The notes under the pieces: generated by a model
What the model was told of the DNA's origin: nothing
What the model saw: the letters and a program-made list of their open reading frames with translations, nothing else
The model's database searches: none
Assembly: GCA_903923925.1 (NCBI GenBank)
Contig: CAIXZF010000039.1
Span: 1-64,000, forward strand
DNA length: 64,000 bases
Origin: an uncultured Bacteroidales bacterium
Lineage (GTDB): Bacteria; Bacteroidota; Bacteroidia; Bacteroidales; CAIXZF01
Reading direction: 5' to 3'
Translations under genes and position numbers: made by a program
Shown here: positions 36,484-48,177 of the stretch, piece after piece
How the letters are laid out: each line of letters begins with the position of its first letter
Numbering within the stretch: the stretch's first letter is position 1

Positions 36484-36622
36484 TGTTCAGAAAAATTTAG
36501 AATTTTGGAAGGCGAAGGTAGAGGAAAAAAAATAAAATTCAGGAGGAGTATTCTAACTTAAAGCAATTTTTCGGAAAGTTGATAATATTACAATAAATAG
36601 GCTAAGATGTAAGCATTTTGAT

Positions 36623-37798
36623 ATGAATAAAAGCCGTATTATTGTATTCAAAATTTCTAAAAAAAATGGCCTTGTCATGGATGATATATATTCAAGTCTT
36701 AGACTTCTGATTGAAAATTCACTTGATGGAATTATCGTTTCAGATATAGACAATAAATGTTTTGTTATGGCCAATTCAGTAATGAAAAATTGGCTTGGTT
36801 ATACTAATGACGAATTTTCGAAAATTTTGCCAAAGGACATACATCCAATTGAAATTAAAGATTATATCAATCAGCAATTTGAACAATTTGGCAAAGGATC
36901 TACTAACTTTATCAGGGAATTGCCTGTACTTCGAAAGGATGGTACAATTTTTTATGCAGATCTTTCAGGTATTCAGTATTCATTGTTGGATAGAACGCTG
37001 GTATTAGGGATATTTAAAGATATTACCCCGCGTTTGTTGGCTGAGAAAGAATTAAGAGCAAGTGAAAGAAGATTTCAACTGCTTTTTGAACAAGCAGCCA
37101 TGGGAGTGGCGTTACTTGAAACTGAGACTGGATATTTTCTGAATGTGAACAAGAAATTCTCTCAAATTACAGGTTATTCCATTGAAGAGTTGTCAAGAAC
37201 TACAATACACCAGATAACTTGTATTGAGGATTTAGAACACGATCAGCCAATGATTAAGCAATTACTATCAGGAGAAATCGCCGAATATCATATAGAGAAG
37301 AGGTATATCAGGAAAGATAATAAATTAATCTGGGTGAGAGAGAGTGTTTCTGGAATGTGGAAGGAGAATGAAGAGCCACATTCACATATTGCAATTGTAG
37401 AAGATATTTCCAAGCGAAAAGAAATTGAGAATCAACTGGCTGAAAGTGAGGAACGTTTTAAGCTATTTATGCAATATCTTCCGGCCGCGGCTTATATTAA
37501 AGATCAGGATGGGAGGGCATTATTTGCAAATAGTTACCTGGATAAATACTTTGGTGCAAAAGAATGGATAGGGCAGGATGTTAGGGATTTATTTCCCGGT
37601 GAGGTTGGAAAGGCAATGTATGAGGCAGATATGAAGGCACTTGAGCTAGGTTATCAAAAAGTAACTGAATCGCTCTATGCCTTAGATTCGAAGGTTAGAA
37701 AATATGAGACACAAAAGTTCAGGATTCCACGAAAAAACAAACCGGATTTATTGGGTGGAATTTCGATTGAGATATCAGAAAATCAAACGGATACTTGA
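36623..37798 (+). CDS. PAS-domain protein without kinase or output domain
   Basis: 391 residues. Three PAS folds are seen at about 20-140, 145-265 and 270-390, the first two with PAC-type ends (ILGIFKDIT and IAIVEDISKRKEIENQL). There is no HisKA, HATPase, GGDEF or DNA-binding domain, and the protein ends cleanly, so it is not obviously a truncated kinase. A start at Met19 (36677) is possible, as the first 18 residues look atypical. It precedes the PAS kinase by 117 bp and may be a sensory partner of that kinase. Confidence 0.78.
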   Translation: MNKSRIIVFKISKKNGLVMDDIYSSLRLLIENSLDGIIVSDIDNKCFVMANSVMKNWLGYTNDEFSKILPKDIHPIEIKDYINQQFEQFGKGSTNFIRELPVLRKDGTIFYADLSGIQYSLLDRTLVLGIFKDITPRLLAEKELRASERRFQLLFEQAAMGVALLETETGYFLNVNKKFSQITGYSIEELSRTTIHQITCIEDLEHDQPMIKQLLSGEIAEYHIEKRYIRKDNKLIWVRESVSGMWKENEEPHSHIAIVEDISKRKEIENQLAESEERFKLFMQYLPAAAYIKDQDGRALFANSYLDKYFGAKEWIGQDVRDLFPGEVGKAMYEADMKALELGYQKVTESLYALDSKVRKYETQKFRIPRKNKPDLLGGISIEISENQTDT

Positions 37799-37915
37799 TA
37801 CTATAGAATAATGTTTTGAGATAAGATCCGTTTTTTATTACTGTGATTCAATGAACAGAAATGTATCATTATGGGTTTATTTCAAATAGCCAGGTATTTT
37901 TTTTAATCAGGATAC

Positions 37916-39931
37916 ATGAATCTAAAACACTACCAAAACATTATTAATAAATCTCCATTTGGGTATGCTTATCATAAAATTATATTGGGAGACAATGGTT
38001 TCCCAATTGATTATGAATTTCTTGAGGTTAATCCAACTTTCGAAAAGCTGACAGGATTAAAAACTGATAATATTATCAACCATAGAGTAACAGAGGTAAT
38101 ACCCGGTATAGAAAAAGGTGAGTTTGACTGGATCGGATTCTATGGAGAAATAGCTATAAATGGGGGAGAAAGAGAATTTGAACAATATTTAGAACCCAAT
38201 AATCAATGGTATAAGATACTGGTTTATTCACCTGAAAAATATTACTTTATAACTATTTTTACCGATATTTCAATAGAGATTAAGGCACTTAACAATTCAA
38301 TTAAATTTCTTCATCAGGACTCCAACGCGATAGGTTATCAGGAAATAACAGATGATTTGCTTAAGATTTCTCACGCGAAATATATCTCCTTTAATTTATT
38401 TGAAGATAATGGATTAGAATTCACCACGGTTGCAGTTTCAGGTGTAAATGAACACATTAAAAAAGCAGTTGAGTATTTGGGTTTCAACCTAGTTGGTAAG
38501 AGATGGGCCCTGGATCTGGTACGTGAAGAAAAAATAATGGGTAAAAAAATTACTCGTTTTAATACTTTGTCTGATTTAGCAGGAGCTGTTTTACCAGCAA
38601 CACTTATTAAATTTCTTGAAAAGACCTTTAATCTTGGACAAATTGCAATAGTTGTAATTAAAAAAGGGAATTTATATCTGGGTGACTTTACACTAATAAT
38701 GCCAGCAGGTGTGAATTTAAAAAATGACCTGCTTATTGAAAATTATGCACAGCAAGTGGGCCTTTTTCTGGATCGTAAACGTATAGAAAATGCGTTACAG
38801 AGCAGTGAGGAGAAGTTCAGAAACATGGTTTGGGACCTGCAGGTAGGTGTTATTTTACAAGGACCGAAGTCGGAGATTATTTTAAGCAATCCAAAGGCAT
38901 TAGAATTTCTTGGATTAAGTGAGGATCAATTGTTAGGTAAAACATCTTTTGATCCGGATTGGAATGTTATACATGAGGATGGGACGCCTTTTCCTGGCCA
39001 GGAACATCCCGTACCTCAGGCAATTGCATCCAAAAAATCTGTCAGAAATGTTATTATGGGTGTTTATCGTCCTGAGATTGGAGACAGAGTATGGTTGCTG
39101 GTAGATGCTGAACCACAGTTGAACAGCGATGGGTCTGTCAGGCAGGTAGTTTGTTCTTTTAACAATATATCCATTCGTAAAAAAGCAGAAGCAGAAATAA
39201 TCCTTAAAAATGAAGAACTTCAGAAAATTAACATTGAAAAGGACAAGTTTTTCTCAATAATTGCTCATGATTTGAGAAGTCCGTTTAATAGTTTTCTGGG
39301 TCTGACTCAGATAATGGCAGAAAGTCTGCCCAAATTAACAATGGATGAAATTCAAACAATTGCAGTAAGCATGAGAAATTCTGCAACCAATCTATACCGT
39401 TTGCTTGAAAACCTGCTTCAGTGGGCGCGTATGCAACAAGATATGATTCCGTTTAATCCAAAAGAGATTCGTTTAATTGAAATTGCAGAGGACAGCCTTG
39501 CCATGATTCTGGAGCCATCGAAGGCAAAAGGAGTTGAAATTTCAATTGATATTCCGGAGGGATTGATTGTTTATGCTGACAGCAACATGCTACAGACAGT
39601 GTTACGGAATCTTGTTTCAAATGCAGTAAAATTTACATTGAATGGTGGAAAGGTATGCTTAACAGCAAATAATTCAACAGATAGCATAGTAGAGTTTTCT
39701 ATTCAGGATAGCGGAATAGGCATGCGTAAAAGCATGGTTGAACATTTGTTTGAGCTTGATGCTCAGCCATATAGAAAAGGAACAGAAGGAGAACCCAGTA
39801 CTGGATTAGGATTGTTACTTTGTAAGGAATTTGTTGAGAAACATGGCGGGAAGATATGGGTTGAAAGCGAGGAAGGAAAAGGTAGTAAATTTTATTTCAG
39901 CATACTTCAAAATCGGGAGTTAGAAGGATAA
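37916..39931 (+). CDS. PAS-domain sensor histidine kinase
   Basis: 671 residues without transmembrane helices, so probably a cytoplasmic sensor. An N-terminal PAS domain (about 5-120), a GAF-like region (about 125-290), a second PAS (about 295-420), HisKA with phosphoacceptor His451 (IIAHDLRSPF) and a HATPase domain with N box (NLVSNAVKFT), G1 (DSGIGM) and G2 (GLGLLL). It has no receiver domain. No response regulator is adjacent on this strand; a receiver/HPt protein lies at 31189-31974. Confidence 0.93.
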   Translation: MNLKHYQNIINKSPFGYAYHKIILGDNGFPIDYEFLEVNPTFEKLTGLKTDNIINHRVTEVIPGIEKGEFDWIGFYGEIAINGGEREFEQYLEPNNQWYKILVYSPEKYYFITIFTDISIEIKALNNSIKFLHQDSNAIGYQEITDDLLKISHAKYISFNLFEDNGLEFTTVAVSGVNEHIKKAVEYLGFNLVGKRWALDLVREEKIMGKKITRFNTLSDLAGAVLPATLIKFLEKTFNLGQIAIVVIKKGNLYLGDFTLIMPAGVNLKNDLLIENYAQQVGLFLDRKRIENALQSSEEKFRNMVWDLQVGVILQGPKSEIILSNPKALEFLGLSEDQLLGKTSFDPDWNVIHEDGTPFPGQEHPVPQAIASKKSVRNVIMGVYRPEIGDRVWLLVDAEPQLNSDGSVRQVVCSFNNISIRKKAEAEIILKNEELQKINIEKDKFFSIIAHDLRSPFNSFLGLTQIMAESLPKLTMDEIQTIAVSMRNSATNLYRLLENLLQWARMQQDMIPFNPKEIRLIEIAEDSLAMILEPSKAKGVEISIDIPEGLIVYADSNMLQTVLRNLVSNAVKFTLNGGKVCLTANNSTDSIVEFSIQDSGIGMRKSMVEHLFELDAQPYRKGTEGEPSTGLGLLLCKEFVEKHGGKIWVESEEGKGSKFYFSILQNRELEG

Positions 39932-39972
39932 ATACCTGCTCCGACAATCATCATAGGTGAGAGGGAATCTCT

Positions 39973-40947
39973 TCATATATTTTCTTTTCTTTCTATAAGT
40001 TTCATTGCAGACCTTACGATCCCGAATGCGTCCAAACCATATTTTTTCATGAGTTCTTCGGGTTTTCCGCTTTCACCAAAACAGTCCTGCATTCCGACCA
40101 TTTCCAAAGGAACAGGGAAGTATTGTCCTAATACTTCAGCCACAGCACCACCAAGGCCACCAATTACCTGATGTTCCTCAGCGGTAAGAATAGCACCAGT
40201 ATGTTGAGCGGCTCCAATTATAGCTTCCTTATGTATAGGTTTGATTGTGTGCATATTGATAACTGCAGCGCGAATATTCTCAGTTTCCAGAATTTCAGCT
40301 GCACGAATTGCTTCCCAAACCATATGACCGCATGCAATAATGGTTAGATCTTCGCCACCCTTAAGCAATTGGGCTTTACCAACGGTAAAATCCTGATCAT
40401 CTGTTGTGAAATCAGGGACAGGTTCTCTGCCAAATCTAATATAGACAGGACCATTTAGTTCCCTTATGGCAGCAATAATTGCCAGCCGGGTTTGTGTTGC
40501 ATCGCAAGGTGAAAGCACTGTCATATTTGGAAGAACTCTCATAGTTGCAATATCTTCTAAAGCCTGGTGTGTGGCGCCATCGGGTCCGACAGAAATTCCG
40601 GCATGAGCGCCACCAATTATTACATGCAGCTTATTGTAACAGATTGAAACCCTGATTTGGTCTGTTGCCCGTTGGGCCGCGAATACACCATAGGTGGAAA
40701 ACACAGGTATTTTACCTGCTAAGGCAAGCCCTGCTGCAACAGCAGCGCAGTTTTGCTCTGCAATGCCCAGCGATATAAATCGATCAGGAAACTTTTCTGA
40801 GAAATAGTTCATCCCAACAGATGCTGTTATATCAGCACCCAGACAAACAAGCTCTTTAACTATTTCACCAGCAAATGCGAGCCCTTCACCGAATCCGGTC
40901 TTTGTTGGTTTATTGCCTTTGTTTCTGAAGTCATCCATTATTTCCAA
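39973..40947 (-). CDS. transketolase, C-terminal subunit
   Basis: Pyrimidine-binding and C-terminal domains of a split transketolase, 324 residues. The TPP-activating glutamate lies in GIAEQNCAAVAAGLA, and VLSPCDA, GGAHAGISVGPDGATHQ and the C-terminal GGLGGAVAEVL are typical. With the N-terminal half encoded 43 bp upstream it should form an alpha2-beta2 enzyme of the non-oxidative pentose phosphate pathway. The order (N half first) matches other split transketolases. Confidence 0.92.
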   Translation of the reverse strand: MEIMDDFRNKGNKPTKTGFGEGLAFAGEIVKELVCLGADITASVGMNYFSEKFPDRFISLGIAEQNCAAVAAGLALAGKIPVFSTYGVFAAQRATDQIRVSICYNKLHVIIGGAHAGISVGPDGATHQALEDIATMRVLPNMTVLSPCDATQTRLAIIAAIRELNGPVYIRFGREPVPDFTTDDQDFTVGKAQLLKGGEDLTIIACGHMVWEAIRAAEILETENIRAAVINMHTIKPIHKEAIIGAAQHTGAILTAEEHQVIGGLGGAVAEVLGQYFPVPLEMVGMQDCFGESGKPEELMKKYGLDAFGIVRSAMKLIERKENI

Positions 40948-40990
40948 TATACAATCTATGTCCCAATTTTCGTAGTAAATATAGGAATTC

Positions 40991-41800
40991 TTAAGAATTT
41001 AGCTCGAGGATGAATTCTTTCATGTTTTCCTTTGAAGGAACTTTCCCATGCCAATGATAATCATCTTCAATACTTTTGATACCTTTTCCCATTTTAGTTT
41101 TTGCGATAAGTACTGAAGGTTTGTTATTTACAGGAATCAATTCATTAAATACTTTAAGTAATTGCTCCAGATTATTTCCATCACATTCGATAACATTCCA
41201 GCCAAAAGCTTTCCATTTTTCAGACAGAGGTTCCAGCTCCATAACGTCTTTAGTTTTACCATCAATCTGGCAATTATTACGGTCGACAATGGCGATAAGC
41301 TTATTCAATTTATGATGAGCTGCACTCATTGCTGCTTCCCATACTGAACCTTCCTGAAGTTCACCATCGCCCAGAATGCAATAGGTTTTCCAATCTTTTT
41401 TATCCATTTTTGCGGCCAAAGCCAAGCCAACAGAAATAGACAGTCCCTGGCCTAATGAACCAGATGAAACTTCAATTCCTGGTAATTCTGAATCTTTACA
41501 GGGATGACCCTGAAGCTTTGAACCGAGTTTTCTGAGTGTCACCAAATCTTCAACAGGAAAATAACCGGAATGTGCCAGAGATGCATAAAGAACAGGGGCA
41601 ATATGCCCAATCGACAAAATCAAACGGTCGCGTTCAGACCAGTCCGGATTTTTTGGATTATGGTTTAAGGTGTTGAAATACAAAATAGTAAAAATATCGG
41701 CCATTCCAAGTGAGCCACCGAGGTGCCCTGAACCTGCAGCAGTGAGACTTTCAACAACTGAAATCCTGATCTTTTTGGAAATTTGAAGTAAATCGTTCAT
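40991..41800 (-). CDS. transketolase, N-terminal (TPP-binding) subunit
   Basis: 269 residues. Early His residues (SGHLGGSLG, IGHIAP) and the thiamin-diphosphate motif GDGELQEGSVWEA are present, with the conserved DRNN. It is the first half of a split transketolase and pairs with the gene immediately downstream. Split forms occur in many Bacteroidota alongside or instead of a full-length enzyme; I cannot see whether another copy exists outside the window. Confidence 0.92.
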   Translation of the reverse strand: MNDLLQISKKIRISVVESLTAAGSGHLGGSLGMADIFTILYFNTLNHNPKNPDWSERDRLILSIGHIAPVLYASLAHSGYFPVEDLVTLRKLGSKLQGHPCKDSELPGIEVSSGSLGQGLSISVGLALAAKMDKKDWKTYCILGDGELQEGSVWEAAMSAAHHKLNKLIAIVDRNNCQIDGKTKDVMELEPLSEKWKAFGWNVIECDGNNLEQLLKVFNELIPVNNKPSVLIAKTKMGKGIKSIEDDYHWHGKVPSKENMKEFILELNS

Positions 41801-41846
41801 TTTTTCAAGATTACAAAACGAGTACTAAAACTATTCAAATTTATAT

Positions 41847-43865
41847 TTACTGCTTACCTTCTGAAGAATAAGTGCTAACCAAATGATTATCAATTAAATA
41901 CTCAGTAGTTTGTATCATCGAGAATGTATATTCTTTCATTGCTTTTACAAGCTTCTGATTGCCTGGCAAGTAGTTATAGGTATCTTTCAGAATATAATCG
42001 TACAAACTCGGAGGACCGTCATCGCGAATTAGGAGGAAGTATTCATTGTTCAGGCAGCCAATTTTATCATCTGCAGAAAAATAGATAAAAGGCCGTTTTT
42101 CCCTTAAAAGATCAATCCCCATTGTATTATTAACATAGGGTTGCCGAAGCATTCCCATAATTGTGGGAAAGATGTCAATCTGGCCGGCAAGATTCTGGAT
42201 TTCACGCGTTTCCCTGTTTATTCCTGGAGCATAAAACAGAAGTGGAGTGTGATGATAAGTTAGTGGCATATCATAAATACCACCTTCGGCAAAGCCATGA
42301 TCGGCAACTAAAACAAAAATAGTGTTATTGAACCAGGGCTGTTTTTTTGCCATTTCAAAGAAGTGTCTGATGGACCAGTCGGCATATTCAGTGGTAGCTT
42401 TGCGTTCGTCTTTACTTTTTGGTTTGAAAGGAATGTCGCCAGGTACAATGTACGGTCCATGGTCGCTGGCAGTCATAAATGCAGCCAGAAAAGGCTGATT
42501 TCTATAGTACAGGATATTTAACTTTGGCAAAGTATATTCAAACATGTAATGATCGGGAACGCCCAGTGTGCTTAGCACTTTTGATGAAGGGTAATTTTGT
42601 TGAGAAATCACCTCATCGAAATCATTTGCATGCATAAAACCACCAATATTGTCGAATTGGTCATCGTGAGTAATAGCGAAAATAGTATGGTAACCTTTGG
42701 ATTTCAGGGTATTGCTTATTCCTGAGTATCGCTGAATAGGAAAGCGGTTCATAGGGTGTTGTTTACCCAATGCCGGCAATCCGGTTAAAGTAGAAAAAAT
42801 ACCATTGCACGTATGAATACCTGCACTGTAAGCATTTTCAAAGGAAATTGACACATCAGCCAGGCTATCGAGAAAAGGAGTAAGGTGGTCCGTATTTCCA
42901 AAATGCCCTAGTTTGGCAGCTCCCATGCTTTCCATGATAATAATTACAACATTGGCCCTGATTGAAGAATCGTTGAAGGTAATATTTCTGGAAACAGGCA
43001 TAGTGTCGGGGAAGGGAATGCCTTCAGTAGTTGGGATGAGATATTTCCTTACACATTTAACCGCTACCTGATCATCCATCAGTCTTAGCTTACGGTTCTT
43101 CGGATTCTGATCATCAAGCCAGCTTCGCAGAAATGTGAACACCGGATTTAATCCGAGCTGATTTGGGAAAGCATATGGTGAAAAATATGCAGTACCAATC
43201 CGAATGGGGGATTTCTTTTCTAATCTGCCACGAATGCCAATAAACATTAATCCAAGGAGTAATATCGAAATAATTATTGTTTTTGGAAGATAAAACAGGT
43301 TATCCGGTGAAATATTAGCTTTCATTAAAGTCGCCTTTAAGTTTCTGTTTATCAACCACCAGAAAAGTACCATAATTAATACAAACGGGATCAGAAATAT
43401 CCAATAGGTAACTTCCTGGAAAATCATTTTAAAAACGAATTCAGGTGTATCCATCCAGGCTAAAGCCATGGAATTAAGGCGGGTAAAGAACTGCTTAAAA
43501 AATGGAATATCGATTGTACATATCAGGAAGGCAATAGTGTACATCAGACCAATAAAGACATTAAGAATATTGGACAAATAAAACGCAGTAAAAGGATTTT
43601 TTAAAGGTTTATGAAAGGCTGAAACAATACTCAGAATAACAAATGGCAATATCAGAATATAGCCTGAAATCACAGTATCAAAGCGAAGCCCCATTACAAA
43701 TGCCTGTAGTAAAATATAGACCTTTTCATTGGGTATGCTGTCGGCCTGATGAATATTGACAAATAGCAAAATTCCTCTGAACACAGTAAAGAAAAGTATA
43801 CCAATAAAATAAACTATAAGAATGTACTGAATATGTGATGGAAAGAATTGCCTGAATTTTCGCAT
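41847..43865 (-). CDS. LTA synthase-like sulfatase-fold membrane protein
   Basis: 672 residues: five N-terminal transmembrane helices (about 10-215) and a large extracytoplasmic alkaline-phosphatase/sulfatase domain (about 300-640) with a metal-site VADHGFAEG and the nucleophile region around HTCNGIFSTLTG. The architecture is that of LtaS and phosphoglycerol/phosphoethanolamine transferases. As a Gram-negative it should not make lipoteichoic acid; a lipid or glycan phosphotransferase is more likely. It lies 34 bp downstream of the S9 peptidase gene. Confidence 0.85.
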   Translation of the reverse strand: MRKFRQFFPSHIQYILIVYFIGILFFTVFRGILLFVNIHQADSIPNEKVYILLQAFVMGLRFDTVISGYILILPFVILSIVSAFHKPLKNPFTAFYLSNILNVFIGLMYTIAFLICTIDIPFFKQFFTRLNSMALAWMDTPEFVFKMIFQEVTYWIFLIPFVLIMVLFWWLINRNLKATLMKANISPDNLFYLPKTIIISILLLGLMFIGIRGRLEKKSPIRIGTAYFSPYAFPNQLGLNPVFTFLRSWLDDQNPKNRKLRLMDDQVAVKCVRKYLIPTTEGIPFPDTMPVSRNITFNDSSIRANVVIIIMESMGAAKLGHFGNTDHLTPFLDSLADVSISFENAYSAGIHTCNGIFSTLTGLPALGKQHPMNRFPIQRYSGISNTLKSKGYHTIFAITHDDQFDNIGGFMHANDFDEVISQQNYPSSKVLSTLGVPDHYMFEYTLPKLNILYYRNQPFLAAFMTASDHGPYIVPGDIPFKPKSKDERKATTEYADWSIRHFFEMAKKQPWFNNTIFVLVADHGFAEGGIYDMPLTYHHTPLLFYAPGINRETREIQNLAGQIDIFPTIMGMLRQPYVNNTMGIDLLREKRPFIYFSADDKIGCLNNEYFLLIRDDGPPSLYDYILKDTYNYLPGNQKLVKAMKEYTFSMIQTTEYLIDNHLVSTYSSEGKQ

Positions 43866-43899
43866 GCTTCAGCGTTTACTGAATTTGTGTCATTTTTTG

Positions 43900-46002
43900 T
43901 TATTTCAGGTATTTGTCTAACCATGCAAAAAATTCACGCTGCCAAAGTACAGCATTCTGGGGTTTGGTTACAAAGTGAGTTTCTTCGGGGAAGAACAATA
44001 ATTTTGAAGGAATTCCGCGCATTTGGGCAATATCGAATGCCTGGAGACTTTCTGTATACGGAATTCTGAAATCCTTGCCACCAGTAATAATCAAAATAGG
44101 AGTGTCCCATTTATCAACGAAAAGGTGAGGGGAGAAGTCGTAGCTTTTTGGTCGAGGAGTCTGCCAGTAAGGACCTCCAAAGTCATAATTCGGGAACCAG
44201 ATTTCTTCTGTATACCCATACCAGCTTTCAAAATTGAACATTCCGCAATGAGCGATAAAGGCTTTAAATCTCTTTTCATGATGGCCAGCCAGATAATATA
44301 CCGAAAAACCACCATAAGAGGCACCTACACAACCTAATTTATCCTTATTCACAAAAGGTTCCTTAGCCATTTCGTCAATAGCCGTCAGGTAGTCTTTCAT
44401 ATTCTGTCCGCCATAATCCTGACTTATCTGATCATTCCATTCCTGTCCGAAAGTTGGTAACCCACGACGGTTTGGAGCGACAATTATATACCCGTTGGCT
44501 GCCATTATCTGGAAGTTCCATCTGTAGGAAAAGAATTGACTTACAGCACTTTGTGGTCCACCTTGGCAATATAAAAGGGTCGGATATTTCTTGTTTGGAT
44601 CGAAATCGGGAGGATAAATTACCCAGGTTAGCATTTCTTTACCATCTGTTGTTTTCATCCTTCGTTCTTCAACTTTTCCCATCTTGATTTTGTCCATGAT
44701 GAATTTATTGACCGAAGTCAGCTGTGTTTCTTTACCATCGGCAGGATCAATTTTGAATACCTCAACAGGACTCGACATTGACATTTTTTCACCAATCATT
44801 ACATCACCATTTACCAGAAGTGTGTTATAATCATGCACTCCCTTAGTAATCTGTTTGATTGACTTATCAGCAATTGTTAATGAATAGATCTGATAGGTTG
44901 CATTAATTCCGCTGATGAAATATATCTTCGAACCATCCTTACTCCAGTTAAAACTTGAGGAACTCTGATCAAAACCTACACTATAATCTTCCCATGCATT
45001 TGTTGAAAGGTCATAAATAATAATTCTCTCCTTATCCGCCTCGAAACCTGGACGCTGCATGCTTTTCCATACTATTTTTTTACCATCTGGTGAGAAAACC
45101 GGATCCATATCATACCCTTCAAAGTTATTTCCAAGATCTCCAAAGGTGCTGTTTTTTAAACACCGTGTTGATTTATTTCCAAGAGTATAAAGGAAAATAT
45201 CAGTATTTGTGCTTACTGCGTATTTCAAACCGATTAACTTTTTGCAAGTATAGGCTATAGTTTTTCCATCAGCCGACCAGGCAATTTCTTCCATTCCACC
45301 GTTTGGTTTGTTCGGACAATCATAGCGTTCATCTTTCATAATGTCTTCGTTATCTGTTACTTTACCATCCTTATACTTTGCAATAAAAACATGCTGGTAG
45401 GTGTAATTCGACCAGGCATTCCAATGGCGGTAATTCATGTCCTCAATTATTCTGACATTCGTTTTTGGTAAATCGGGATAAACATCCTGTGGATTTTTAT
45501 CAAGTTTAACCTCCTGAACATAAAGGATTCCATCAGCGGATGGAGCATATGAGAAACCGATAATATCGCCACCGGTATTGCTAATTTGCTTACGCGAACT
45601 ACCATCAGGGTTCATTTCCCAGATTTGGGTTGTTCCTTTTTCCGCACTCAAATAGGCTATTTTTTTACCATCTGGTCTCCAAATCCCATTGCTGGCATCA
45701 GCCGCTCCATTTGTTACCTGAAGCGGTGTACCACCTGCAACAGCAAGTGTATAGAGTTTAGCTTTTCCTGTATTCTCTTTTAGATTAAAATTCTTAACTG
45801 AATAGAGAATGGTTTTGCCATCCGGGCTGAGAGCAACTTCACTAATGCGTCCGAATTTCCACATGAGTTCCGGTGTCATCTTGCCAATTGCCAGCAAAGA
45901 ATCCAGGTCTTTATCATTGCTGCTTACAGGTTTCTGGTATTTTGTGCAGGAAACCAATACAGCTACTGATAGTAAAAAAAGGTAAACAGCAATTTTTTTC
46001 AT
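43900..46002 (-). CDS. S9-family prolyl oligopeptidase-like lipoprotein
   Basis: 700 residues. Signal peptide with LVSC and lipidated Cys19, a seven-bladed beta-propeller of WD40-like TolB/PD40 repeats (about 45-430) and a C-terminal alpha/beta-hydrolase domain with nucleophile Ser562 in GASYGG and late Asp and His in GGKDFRIPYTE and EETHF. Related Bacteroidota enzymes are acylaminoacyl- or dipeptidyl-peptidases acting on imported or external peptides. The exact specificity cannot be read. Confidence 0.9.
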   Translation of the reverse strand: MKKIAVYLFLLSVAVLVSCTKYQKPVSSNDKDLDSLLAIGKMTPELMWKFGRISEVALSPDGKTILYSVKNFNLKENTGKAKLYTLAVAGGTPLQVTNGAADASNGIWRPDGKKIAYLSAEKGTTQIWEMNPDGSSRKQISNTGGDIIGFSYAPSADGILYVQEVKLDKNPQDVYPDLPKTNVRIIEDMNYRHWNAWSNYTYQHVFIAKYKDGKVTDNEDIMKDERYDCPNKPNGGMEEIAWSADGKTIAYTCKKLIGLKYAVSTNTDIFLYTLGNKSTRCLKNSTFGDLGNNFEGYDMDPVFSPDGKKIVWKSMQRPGFEADKERIIIYDLSTNAWEDYSVGFDQSSSSFNWSKDGSKIYFISGINATYQIYSLTIADKSIKQITKGVHDYNTLLVNGDVMIGEKMSMSSPVEVFKIDPADGKETQLTSVNKFIMDKIKMGKVEERRMKTTDGKEMLTWVIYPPDFDPNKKYPTLLYCQGGPQSAVSQFFSYRWNFQIMAANGYIIVAPNRRGLPTFGQEWNDQISQDYGGQNMKDYLTAIDEMAKEPFVNKDKLGCVGASYGGFSVYYLAGHHEKRFKAFIAHCGMFNFESWYGYTEEIWFPNYDFGGPYWQTPRPKSYDFSPHLFVDKWDTPILIITGGKDFRIPYTESLQAFDIAQMRGIPSKLLFFPEETHFVTKPQNAVLWQREFFAWLDKYLK

Positions 46003-46055
46003 TTCAATTATTATTAAATTATAATATGTTAAATTTCAATAGTTTAGTTGTTTTT

Positions 46056-48131
<2,076 letters not shown>

Positions 48132-48177
48132 CTACCATGATAATAGGTATGGTGAATTAGAAAAGTTTCAGATTTGA

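Noticed and set aside
41847..43865. Calling the sulfatase-fold protein a lipoteichoic acid synthase
   Set aside because: The organism looks Gram-negative; only the architecture matches, so a more general name is used.
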